A DNA stretch of 64,000 bases, taken from Rhodococcus opacus (GTDB taxonomy: Bacteria > Actinomycetota > Actinomycetes > Mycobacteriales > Mycobacteriaceae). Both the position numbers and the translations under genes were made by a program. A model generated the notes under the pieces. That model saw nothing but the letters and a program-made list of their open reading frames with translations, was not told the DNA's origin and did no database searches. Shown one piece after another: positions 48,304-56,016 of the stretch (positions are counted from its first letter, which is position 1; each line of letters opens with the position of its first letter). The stretch lies in contig NZ_JAAXPA010000016.1 in the NCBI RefSeq assembly GCF_012396235.1, positions 62,001 to 126,000 on the forward strand, given 5' to 3'.

Positions 48304-49497
48304 ATGACCATCACGACTCCTCCGCCGACCGGCCGGCGTGAGTGGATCCGCGACTCCGACTCCGACTGTGACCTCGACTCGTTTCGCGCGTCCATTGACC
48401 GCTCGACGAACCTCGCCGACTACCCGTTCGCTCACTCCGTGGAACGGAACGTCCTGCTGTACCGCAGTGACTCGCTGATGCCCCACCTCGACGACGCGCA
48501 GTCCCGCCGCGCCGTGCAGACCGAACTCGTGCGCGCGCTCACCGACGGACCCGGAATCGTGGTGTTCCAGAACGCCTTCAGCGATCTCGCGGTGGTGGAT
48601 CGCGCCACGGAACAATTCGATCTCCTCATCGCGCAGCAGCACGTGTCGGGTGGCGTGGTGGGTGACCACTTCGGCAAGGCGGGCGCCAACGACCGCATCT
48701 GGAACGCCGCGCAGAAGCTGGCTCTCGGCGCCCCGGAGGTGTTCGCCGAGTACTACTCCAACGACATTCTCGCGCTGATCTGCCAGAGCTGGCTGGGGCC
48801 GCTGTATCAGGTGACGTCGCAGGTCAACGTGGTCAACCCCGGCAGTGCCGCGCAGGTGCCGCATCGGGACTACCACCTCGGCATCGTGCCCCGGGACGAG
48901 CTGACCGAGTATCCGGCGCACCTGCACCGGATGTCGGCCACCTTGACACTGCAGGGCGCGGTGGCGCACTGCGACATGCCCGTCGAGAGCGGACCCACCC
49001 TGTATCTGCCGTACTCGCACCTGTTCGAGGCGGGCTACCTGGCGTTCTCCCGGCCGGAGTTCGTCGAGTTCTTCCGCGACAGTCACGTTCAGCTGCCGCT
49101 GCGGAAAGGCGACGCGGTGTTCTTCAACCCGGCGCTCTACCACGGTGCAGGCCACAACCGTTCGGACGCGATCCGGCGGACGGCCAATCTGCTGCAGATC
49201 TCGTCGCCGTTCGGCCGGGCGATGGAGGTGCTGGACCGGGAGGCGATGGCGAACGCCGTATATCCGGCCCTGTTGGCACGGCAGAGTGCCGGAGCGAGCG
49301 AGTGCACCCTTCGCAATGCCGTCGTCGCGACGGCCGAGTGCTACCCGTTCCCCACCAACCTCGACCACGATCAGCCGGTGCACAGTCTCGCGCCGGCCAC
49401 TCAGGTGGACACGGTGTGGGAAGCATTGCGGGCAAACGCCGATCCGGCGGTGCTCGCCGAGCGTCTGGCCGAGCAGACCACCCGGCGGCGGCCGTGA
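48304..49497 (+). CDS. Phytanoyl-CoA dioxygenase (PhyH) family protein
   Basis: The 397-residue protein is a 2-oxoglutarate/Fe(II) oxygenase. It has H187 and D189 in VPHRDYHLG, a distal histidine at 280 or 284 (LYHGAGHNRSD), and arginine 291 or 292 as the likely 2-oxoglutarate anchor. The core MSATLTLQGAVAHCDMPVES and GPTLYLPYSHL are typical of PhyH. It would hydroxylate or oxidatively demethylate a small molecule. The downstream gene is an IolE-like sugar isomerase, and the whole cassette is next to the inositol genes, so an inositol-like substrate is my guess. The N-terminus contains an unusual SDSDSDCDLDSF run. Confidence 0.85.
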   Translation: MTITTPPPTGRREWIRDSDSDCDLDSFRASIDRSTNLADYPFAHSVERNVLLYRSDSLMPHLDDAQSRRAVQTELVRALTDGPGIVVFQNAFSDLAVVDRATEQFDLLIAQQHVSGGVVGDHFGKAGANDRIWNAAQKLALGAPEVFAEYYSNDILALICQSWLGPLYQVTSQVNVVNPGSAAQVPHRDYHLGIVPRDELTEYPAHLHRMSATLTLQGAVAHCDMPVESGPTLYLPYSHLFEAGYLAFSRPEFVEFFRDSHVQLPLRKGDAVFFNPALYHGAGHNRSDAIRRTANLLQISSPFGRAMEVLDREAMANAVYPALLARQSAGASECTLRNAVVATAECYPFPTNLDHDQPVHSLAPATQVDTVWEALRANADPAVLAERLAEQTTRRRP

Positions 49498-49567
49498 GCG
49501 GGATTGTCGACACGGCCACACTGTCACTACAACAGCACCGTCCGGTGCGATGGGATGAAACACGACG

Positions 49568-50434
49568 ATGACGATTCGACTTGCAGGCGCACCGATTTCG
49601 TGGGGAGTGTGTGAGGTGGAAGGCTGGGGCCACCAGCTCGGCCCCGACCGGGTGCTCACCGAAATGCGTGACGCCGGCCTCGCTGCCACCGAACTCGGTC
49701 CGGACGGATTCCTCCCCTCGGAGCCGCACGAGCTGACGAACACTCTCGCCCGTTACGACCTGACTGCGGTCGGGGGCTTCGTCCCGGTACTGCTCCACGA
49801 TCCGGATCACGACGCGGTCGCTGCTGTCGGCGGGGCGATCGACTCACTCCTCGCGTCGAGGTCGGAGGTGATGGTCCTGGCGGCGGTGACGGGAGCCATC
49901 GGTTACGATTCACGACCGGAACTCGACGACTCGGGATGGAAGACGTTGTTGCGCAACCTGGACCGCGTGTCGTCGGCCGCTGCCGACCGGGGGCTCCGGG
50001 CGGTGATCCACCCCCACGTGGGGACGATGATCGAGAACCGCGCCGAGGTGGACCGCATCCTGGACGGCTCGTCGATCCCGCTGTGCCTGGACACCGGACA
50101 CCTGCTGATCGGCGGCACCGACCCCCTCGACCTCGTCACCACGGCCCCCGAGCGGATCGCGCACGCGCACCTGAAGGACGTCGATGCGGCGCTTCTCGGG
50201 CGGGTCCGGGCGGGCGAACTCACCTACACCGAGGCCGTCGCGCAGGGGATGTACACGCCACTGGGCACCGGAGACGTGGATATCGCCGGGGTGGTCGAGC
50301 GGCTGCAGAATCAGGGTTACGACGGTTGGTACGTCCTCGAACAGGACACCATCCTCGCGTCGGAACCGGAAGGCGAAGGCCCCGTGCGGGACGTCGTCCG
50401 GAGCGTCGAATACCTGAGGAGCATCACGAAGTGA
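49568..50434 (+). CDS. IolE/sugar phosphate isomerase-like TIM-barrel protein
   Basis: The 288-residue protein is a xylose-isomerase-like TIM barrel starting IRLAGAPISWGVCEVEGWGH. Putative metal ligands fall in IHPHVGTMIE, LCLDTGHLLIGG, HAHLKDVD and the final glutamate of WYVLEQDTIL. It resembles inosose dehydratases (IolE) and hydroxypyruvate isomerases but is distinct from the IolE at 59506. It lies 70 bases after the PhyH gene, in the same direction. Its role may be to dehydrate or isomerise the product of the dioxygenase. That is inference. Confidence 0.82.
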   Translation: MTIRLAGAPISWGVCEVEGWGHQLGPDRVLTEMRDAGLAATELGPDGFLPSEPHELTNTLARYDLTAVGGFVPVLLHDPDHDAVAAVGGAIDSLLASRSEVMVLAAVTGAIGYDSRPELDDSGWKTLLRNLDRVSSAAADRGLRAVIHPHVGTMIENRAEVDRILDGSSIPLCLDTGHLLIGGTDPLDLVTTAPERIAHAHLKDVDAALLGRVRAGELTYTEAVAQGMYTPLGTGDVDIAGVVERLQNQGYDGWYVLEQDTILASEPEGEGPVRDVVRSVEYLRSITK

Positions 50435-50478
50435 GGCCATTGCCTCTGCGCTGAATCGGGGTGCCGGCGGGGACGCGG

Positions 50479-51531
50479 CTACGACCGGGCCGGACCGGTC
50501 GTGCCGCGCACCACCAGGTGGGGGTCGATCACGAAATCCTGCGGGACGAGGTCCTCGTCCTCGAGTCGCCCGATGGCGAACTGCACGGCGCGCCGCGCCA
50601 GACCCTCCGTGTCCTGCCGCACGGTGGTGAGGTCGATCCGCGACAACTGTGCCAGGTGGCTGTCGTCGTACCCGACGATCGAGATGTCGCCGGGCACGTC
50701 GACGTGGGCGCGGGTGAACACGTCCATGAGGCCGATGGCGCAGCGGTCGTTGCCGGCGAGCACCGCGGTCGGCAGGCGGTCCTCCGCCAGTAGGGTGTTC
50801 GCGGCGGCGACACCTGCGTCCTCGGTGTGCTGACCGGGAATGACGCGAATGTGGTCGGAGAGGTCGTGCTTGCGCGTCGCCGCGAGGTACGCGCGACGAC
50901 GCTCGGGTGACCCCGGGTCCGCTCCGCCGTCGACGTGCACGATGTCACGATGTCCCAGTTCGACGAGGTGGTCGACGGACTGCCTGATGCCCTTGGCGTC
51001 CGCGGTCCGCACGGTGTCGACGGCGGTGTGGGGGAGTGCGCGGCCGACGACGGTGACGACGGCACGGTCCGCGAGCGTCCGCAGATAGTCGGCCTCGGAC
51101 AGCGGACCGAGCAGGATCAGGCCTTCGCACCGGTGACTGAGAAGCGCTTCGATCGCCTTGTGTTCGTCCCGGGCGGGTGCGCTCGCGGAGAGCAGGACTT
51201 CGTATCCGGCGGCCTCGGCCTCCGCGTAGATGGTTCCGATCAGGTCGGCTTGGAAGGTCTGGTGGACGTCGATGAGCACACCGAGGGTGCGACTGCGCCC
51301 ACGGGCGAGCATGCGGGCGGCCCGGTCGAGCCGGTAGCCGAGTTCGTCCGCGGCCTGGAGGACGCGTTCCCGCGTCTCGTCGGAGGCGCCGGGTTTGTTG
51401 CTGAAGATCAGTGACACGAGGGTGCGCGACACCCCGGCCCGCGTCGCGACATCGGCCATCGTGGGGCGTCGGTGCAGGCCGGCGGGTAGCCGTTCCGCAC
51501 CGTCGTGCGCGGTGGCTCGATCGTCGAGCAT
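50479..51531 (-). CDS. LacI-family regulator of inositol uptake (IolR candidate)
   Basis: The 350-residue protein starts at ATG 51531 with AGGGAG six bases upstream. The helix-turn-helix is TMADVATRAGVSRTLVSLIF after a 23-residue polar head, followed by the hinge and a sugar-binding domain (LGVLIDVHQTFQADLIGTIY, LPTAVLAGNDRCAIG, ISIVGYDDSHLAQL). It is divergent from the transporter gene, and the gap holds a strong promoter with two LacI-type palindromes. It probably represses iolT and perhaps the iol operon, with inositol or a breakdown product as inducer. A longer frame to 51609 is less supported. Confidence 0.88.
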   Translation of the reverse strand: MLDDRATAHDGAERLPAGLHRRPTMADVATRAGVSRTLVSLIFSNKPGASDETRERVLQAADELGYRLDRAARMLARGRSRTLGVLIDVHQTFQADLIGTIYAEAEAAGYEVLLSASAPARDEHKAIEALLSHRCEGLILLGPLSEADYLRTLADRAVVTVVGRALPHTAVDTVRTADAKGIRQSVDHLVELGHRDIVHVDGGADPGSPERRRAYLAATRKHDLSDHIRVIPGQHTEDAGVAAANTLLAEDRLPTAVLAGNDRCAIGLMDVFTRAHVDVPGDISIVGYDDSHLAQLSRIDLTTVRQDTEGLARRAVQFAIGRLEDEDLVPQDFVIDPHLVVRGTTGPARS

Positions 51532-51588
51532 CTCGATCTCCCTCGGTCGCGTCGTCAGGGACATTCTCACGCATCGCGTCATCTGCCC

Positions 51589-51617
51589 TTGACACCCTCT
51601 GTGATTCACATCATAGT
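51589..51617 (+). promoter_or_regulatory. Strong promoter of iolT
   Basis: TTGACA (51589-51594) and CATAGT (51612-51617) are separated by exactly 17 bases. TGTGATTCACA (51600-51610) forms a small palindrome in the spacer. Confidence 0.7.
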
Positions 51618-51623
51618 AGGTAA

Positions 51624-51649
51624 CTGAAGCGCGTTAGTGAAGCGCTTCA
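51624..51649 (+). promoter_or_regulatory. Two adjacent LacI-type operators before iolT
   Basis: CTGAAGCGCGTTAG (51624-51637) is an imperfect palindrome and TGAAGCGCTTCA (51638-51649) a perfect one. Both are centred on GCGC as in LacI/GalR operators, and they begin where transcription should start. Confidence 0.7.
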
Positions 51650-51770
51650 GTCCAGGAGAGAACGCCCCGTCGGCTGCATCGAGCCGAGCGCACTCGGGCG
51701 ATATCGACACACGTGAACCGATCTTCCGTGTCGCGATGCGTGAGCATTCCCCAGAAAGGCCATACACCTG

Positions 51771-53240
51771 ATGTCGACAACCCACTCGGCTGCCAGTGCC
51801 CGCGGAAGCGGCGGCGCTGCGCGTAACGAGCGCAGTCACAAACGCTTCCTGACCAAGCTCACCGTCATCTCCACGCTCGGGGGACTGCTGTTCGGCTACG
51901 ACACCGGTGTGATCTCCGGTGCGCTGCTCTACATGAAGGACGAGCTGAACCTCAGCGCGGTCGGCGAAGCCACTGTCGTGAGCTCGCTGCTCTTCCCGGG
52001 TGCCGCCGTCGGTGCGCTGCTCGGAGGCCGGTTGTCGGACGCTCTCGGTCGCAAGCGCACGCTCCTCGTCTGCGCGGGACTGTTCCTCGTCGGCGCCCTC
52101 GGGTGTGCGATGGCCCCCAACGTGGAGATCATGGTGCTGGCCAGGATCGTCCTCGGGCTCGGTGTGGGCGCCGCCGCCGTCACCTGCCCGCTCTACCTGG
52201 CCGAGATGGCGCCGGTCGAGCGCCGCGGTCGGATGGTCACCATCAACGAACTGATGATCGTCACCGGTCAGATGCTCGCCTTCTCGATCAACGCGCTACT
52301 CGATCACCTGATCGAGGATCCGACGGTGTGGCGGTACATGCTGGCCATCGCCTCGGTGCCCGCGGTACTCCTGCTGCTCGGCATGCTCGCGCTCCCGGAT
52401 TCGCCGCGGTGGTACGCGTCGAAGGGCCGGTTCGCCGAAACCCGCAGGACGCTCGAATTGAGCCGCAGCGAGTCGGAGGCCGCAGTCGAGTACGCCAGCA
52501 TCAGCGTCCACGCCGCCCGCGACCGGAACTCGAAGGTCAGTGGAGCCGTCCACTATCTGCGCGACTATCCCTGGATGCGCCGGATCCTCTGGATCGGCTG
52601 CGGTCTGGCCATCGTCCAGCAGGCAACGGGTATCAACACGGTCAACTACTACGCCCCGACGATCCTGGAACAGAGCGGGTTGGGTGTCAGCGCGTCCCTG
52701 GTTGCCACCATCGCGGTCGGTGTCACGTCGGTGGTCATGACGATTGTCGGAATCATCCTGCTGGGCTTCGTGAATCGTCGCACGATGCTGCTGACCGGAT
52801 TCATCGGTGTGGCATCCTCGCAGGCCGCGCTGTCCCTGGTGTTCCTGCTGCCCTCGTCCACCGGCCGCAGCTACATCATCCTCGCCGCGATGATGGTGTT
52901 CGTCGCCTTCGTGCAGTGCTTCATCGGAACCTGCGTGTGGTTGCTGCTCTCGGAGATCTTCCCGATGGCCATCCGCGGGTTCGCCATGGGCCTCGCGGTC
53001 TTCGTGCTCTGGACGACGAACGCCTTGATCTCGTTCGTCTTCCCGATCCTGAACTCGGTCCTCGGATCCACCGGAACCTTCGGCCTGTTCGTCCTCGTCA
53101 ACCTCATTTCGGTGTACTTCGTGTACCGCTTCGTCCCGGAAACCAAGGGTCGCAGCCTCGAAGAGTTGGAGGACCGCCTCGGCGCAGGCAAGCCCGACGC
53201 GTCGGCTGCGGGAAGCACCGCCGCCGTCGCCACCCACTGA
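51771..53240 (+). CDS. iolT: Sugar porter (MFS) family transporter, myo-inositol permease
   Basis: The 489-residue protein has 12 membrane segments and the sugar porter signatures GYDTGVISGALL, DALGRKRTLL, PDSPRWYASKGR and PETKGRSLEEL. It has the substrate-site QQATGINTVNYYAP. It resembles inositol/proton symporters such as IolT1 of Corynebacterium. Placement next to the LacI regulator and the iol operon supports myo-inositol as substrate. A 150-base leader runs from the predicted start of transcription to the ATG. Other hexoses may also be carried. Confidence 0.9.
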   Translation: MSTTHSAASARGSGGAARNERSHKRFLTKLTVISTLGGLLFGYDTGVISGALLYMKDELNLSAVGEATVVSSLLFPGAAVGALLGGRLSDALGRKRTLLVCAGLFLVGALGCAMAPNVEIMVLARIVLGLGVGAAAVTCPLYLAEMAPVERRGRMVTINELMIVTGQMLAFSINALLDHLIEDPTVWRYMLAIASVPAVLLLLGMLALPDSPRWYASKGRFAETRRTLELSRSESEAAVEYASISVHAARDRNSKVSGAVHYLRDYPWMRRILWIGCGLAIVQQATGINTVNYYAPTILEQSGLGVSASLVATIAVGVTSVVMTIVGIILLGFVNRRTMLLTGFIGVASSQAALSLVFLLPSSTGRSYIILAAMMVFVAFVQCFIGTCVWLLLSEIFPMAIRGFAMGLAVFVLWTTNALISFVFPILNSVLGSTGTFGLFVLVNLISVYFVYRFVPETKGRSLEELEDRLGAGKPDASAAGSTAAVATH

Positions 53241-53250
53241 TCGCTGGATC

Positions 53251-53515
53251 TCAGGCACCGGCGCCGCCGCCTTCGGGTGGTGGTGCCGGTGCGTGGTGGT
53301 GTGTGGCCCGCCTCCCGAGCAGGTCGTGTAACAATTTCGCGTCCTGCTGGTCGTGGGAGCGCTCGATGAGCAGTCGGAGGGCGCGGGGAGGTCTGCACCG
53401 ATTGTGGGTGAGGTGAGATCGTCGCCTGCACCGCGCTTTTCCGGATGGCAGCGAGGACCGGCAACGCTTCCTCACCGAGGCGCGCACGCAGTTCGTTGCT
53501 TTCCCGATCGCTCAC
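53251..53515 (-). pseudogene. Small gene with apparent frameshift
   Basis: A frame starting at GTG 53515 (GAGGA eight bases upstream) reads MSDRESNELRARLGEEALPV and looks coding for about 35 residues. The sensible continuation then moves to another frame (RALRLLIERSHDQQDAKLLHDLLGRR...), which ends at 53251, just after iolT. The first frame instead runs on deep into antisense iolT. I infer one small gene of about 87 residues broken by a frameshift near 53390-53430, or a sequencing error. No function is recognised. Confidence 0.4.
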
Positions 53516-53566
53516 GGCCCGAATCCTCGACCGCGCCCGTGAGTGCCCGACGAGCCCAGAGACTCC

Positions 53567-54568
53567 TCAACCACGCACGGGGAGCGGAGCTCCGTTCAGT
53601 AGTGCGTCCCTGGCCATCGTCGCGGCCCCGATCCGCTGGGCCGATTCGCCGAGTTGGGTTTCCCGGATGCGGGCGAGGGGACGGTGCCCGGAACCGGTTG
53701 CGAGAGAGGCGTAGACGTCTCGCGCGTGGTCGAGGAACAGCGGAGCCGAACCACTGACACCACCGGAGACGACGACGAGATCGGGGTCGTAGACGTCACC
53801 GACGATGGCGAGTCCGACGCCCAGCCACCGTGCGAACTCCTCCATGGTGCGCACGGCGAGCGGGTCGCCGTCCCGCGCGGCGCTCGCGATGCGGCGGCCG
53901 GTGAGCGATCCCGGGTCGCTCGCGACCTCGCGTGCGAGCAGCGTGGAAGTCGCCGGGTCGGCGGCGAGGAGCTCGATTGCCGTGTCGACGAGAGCTGTTC
54001 CGCTGCAATACCGTTCCCAGCACCCCCGTTTACCGCACGCGCACGGTCTGCCGCCCGGCACCACCTGGAGGTGACCCAGCTCGGGGGCGACGCCGTAACT
54101 GCCCCGGTAGAGCGTGCCGTCGATGAGCAGAGCCGCACCGATGCCGGTGCCGATCGCGACCATCACGACATTGCGACCACCGGCGGCGGCACCGAACCGG
54201 TGCTCCGCCCACGCCGCCGCGTTCGCGTCGTGTTCGAGGACTACCGGCAGTCCGAGCCGGTCACTCAGATCGTTCGCGACCGGCACGTTCTTCCACGGCA
54301 GGTGCGGGGCGAATCGCACCGTGGTGAGGTCGGAGCTGATGAATCCGGCCACGGCGAGACCGACGGCGGCGATCCGATGACGGGACGCGAGCTCGCGGAC
54401 GGCACGGTCGAGCGCGTCCTCGAGGGCTTTCGCCGACTGCGGTGTGGGTGCCTGGACGGAGTCGAGTACCTCGCCGGTGTCGTCGACCACACAGGCACGG
54501 ATACTGGTACCACCGACGTCGATGCCGACGGTGAGAGCGGAAGCAGGCACGGAGGCGACGGTACTCAC
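53567..54568 (-). CDS. ROK-family sugar kinase
   Basis: The 333-residue protein has the ATP motif VGIDVGGTSIRACVVD, the active-site aspartate in EHDANAAAWAE, GTGIGAALLIDG, and the ROK zinc motif with CGKRGCWE. It phosphorylates a hexose such as glucose, or a related sugar acid. The GTG start overlaps the end of ndh (GTGA), so it is translationally coupled and lies at the far end of the iol operon. IolC, the usual kinase of this pathway, belongs to another family and is not in the window. Whether this ROK kinase takes part in inositol use is unknown. Confidence 0.9.
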   Translation of the reverse strand: MSTVASVPASALTVGIDVGGTSIRACVVDDTGEVLDSVQAPTPQSAKALEDALDRAVRELASRHRIAAVGLAVAGFISSDLTTVRFAPHLPWKNVPVANDLSDRLGLPVVLEHDANAAAWAEHRFGAAAGGRNVVMVAIGTGIGAALLIDGTLYRGSYGVAPELGHLQVVPGGRPCACGKRGCWERYCSGTALVDTAIELLAADPATSTLLAREVASDPGSLTGRRIASAARDGDPLAVRTMEEFARWLGVGLAIVGDVYDPDLVVVSGGVSGSAPLFLDHARDVYASLATGSGHRPLARIRETQLGESAQRIGAATMARDALLNGAPLPVRG

Positions 54569-55950
54569 CGTGCCGAGGCCGTCGCCGCCTCGGGTACCGC
54601 CCGGGAATCTTCCCAGGCGTCGAGCCGGTTGATGGCTGTCCTCGCGACCACCTGTTGCTCCGTGACCGCCAGGTGTCCCCGGGTCCTGCCCAGGAACGAC
54701 CAGGTCCAGGAGATGGCGGTCGCGAGTCGGCTCTTGAAGCCGACGATGTAGACCAGGTGGATCAGGAGCCAGCGCAGCCAGGCGAGCAGCCCGGTCAGTT
54801 GGAGGCGGCCGACCTTCGCGACCGCGTGGAAGCGGGAGATCATGGCCATGCTGCCCTTGTCCGTGTATCGGAACGGGGCGCGTTCGGGCTTGTCGCGACC
54901 TTTCCGGTGGGCGCGCACCTCCGCGGCGATCAGCTGCGCGGCGTAGCGGCCGCCCTGGATCGCGACCTGGGCGACGCCGGGAAGGCCGTCGCGGTTCATC
55001 ATGTCCCCGACGACGAAGACGTTGCTGTGGCCGGGGAGGGTGAGGTCGGGTTCGACGAGGACACGGCCCGCGCGGTCGGTGTCGGCGCCGGTCTGTTCGG
55101 CCAGTTGCCGGCCCAGCGGGCTGGCTGCGACGCCGGCGGACCAGATCTTGCAGGCGGCCTCGATCCGCCGCTCCCCGTCCTGGTCGCGGACAGTGAGTCC
55201 GTCGTCGTCGACGTCGGTCACCATCGCGCCGAGCTGGATCTCGACGCCGAGATCCTCCAGCGTGTCGGCGGCAGCTCGACGCAGTTTGTCGTCGAAGGGC
55301 GGGAGCACCGTGGGCGCCGCGTCGAGCAGGATGATCCGCGCGTCACGGGGATCGATGGTGCGGTAGGCGCCGGCGAGAGTGCGGTGTGCGAGCTGGGCGA
55401 TCTCGCCGGCCATCTCGACTCCGGTGGGCCCGGCGCCGACCACGACGAACGTCAGGAGTCGCGCCCGCTCGGCGGGATCGGTGCTCACCTCGGCGCTTTC
55501 GAAGGCGCCGAGGATGCGGCCGCGCAGCTCGAGGGCGTCGTCGATCGTTTTCATTCCGGGTGCGTGCTCGGCGAAATGGTCGTTGCCGAAATAGGATTGG
55601 CGGGCGCCCGCCGAGACGACGAGGCTGTCGTACTCGGTGACGGTGGTGCGGCCGCGATGTGTGGAGGTGACGGTCCGATCGGCGACGTCGATCTTCTCGA
55701 CTCCGCCGATCAGGACGGACGCGTTCTGCTGGTCCTCGAGGACGAGCCGGGTCGCGGGCGCGATCTCACCCTCGGACAGGATTCCCGTCGCCACCTGGTA
55801 CAGCAACGGCTGGAACAAGTGGTGTGTCGTGCGATCGATCAGAGTGACATCGACGTCCGTCCGTTTCAGAGCCTTGGTGGCGAAGAGGCCGCCGAATCCC
55901 GATCCGATGACCACGACCCGATGACGGCGGGCGAGAGAGGTGTCGCTCAT
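54565..55950 (-). CDS. ndh: Type II NADH:quinone oxidoreductase
   Basis: The 461-residue protein has two Rossmann motifs, VVVIGSGFGGLFATKAL at the start (FAD) and FVVVGAGPTGVEMAGEI near residue 165 (NADH). It has the conserved HLFQPLLYQVATG, FVVGDMM and the C-terminal membrane-binding region (LLAWLRWLLIHLVYIVGF). It is non-proton-pumping NDH-2. It follows mmsA by 66 bases and overlaps the ROK kinase gene. Inositol breakdown yields NADH (IolG, MmsA), so this gene probably removes that load. Association with an iol operon is unusual. Confidence 0.93.
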   Translation of the reverse strand: MSDTSLARRHRVVVIGSGFGGLFATKALKRTDVDVTLIDRTTHHLFQPLLYQVATGILSEGEIAPATRLVLEDQQNASVLIGGVEKIDVADRTVTSTHRGRTTVTEYDSLVVSAGARQSYFGNDHFAEHAPGMKTIDDALELRGRILGAFESAEVSTDPAERARLLTFVVVGAGPTGVEMAGEIAQLAHRTLAGAYRTIDPRDARIILLDAAPTVLPPFDDKLRRAAADTLEDLGVEIQLGAMVTDVDDDGLTVRDQDGERRIEAACKIWSAGVAASPLGRQLAEQTGADTDRAGRVLVEPDLTLPGHSNVFVVGDMMNRDGLPGVAQVAIQGGRYAAQLIAAEVRAHRKGRDKPERAPFRYTDKGSMAMISRFHAVAKVGRLQLTGLLAWLRWLLIHLVYIVGFKSRLATAISWTWSFLGRTRGHLAVTEQQVVARTAINRLDAWEDSRAVPEAATASAR

Positions 55951-55973
55951 GAAGTTCCTTTCGATCGAACGGA

Positions 55974-56006
55974 CTCCGCGCCGGACCGCGGACGGTCCGG
56001 CGCGGA
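55974..56006 (-). terminator. Hairpin between mmsA and ndh
   Basis: CTCCGCGCCGGACC (55974-55987) pairs perfectly with GGTCCGGCGCGGAG (55993-56006 region) around GCGGAC, with one more G-C pair inside. There is no T-run. It may partly terminate or protect the upstream mRNA and lower ndh expression. Confidence 0.55.
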
Positions 56007-56016
56007 GAACCAGTAC

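Noticed and set aside
51600-51610. TGTGATTCACA as a CRP site
   Set aside because: The half-sites are one base apart instead of six; kept only as a palindrome in the promoter spacer.
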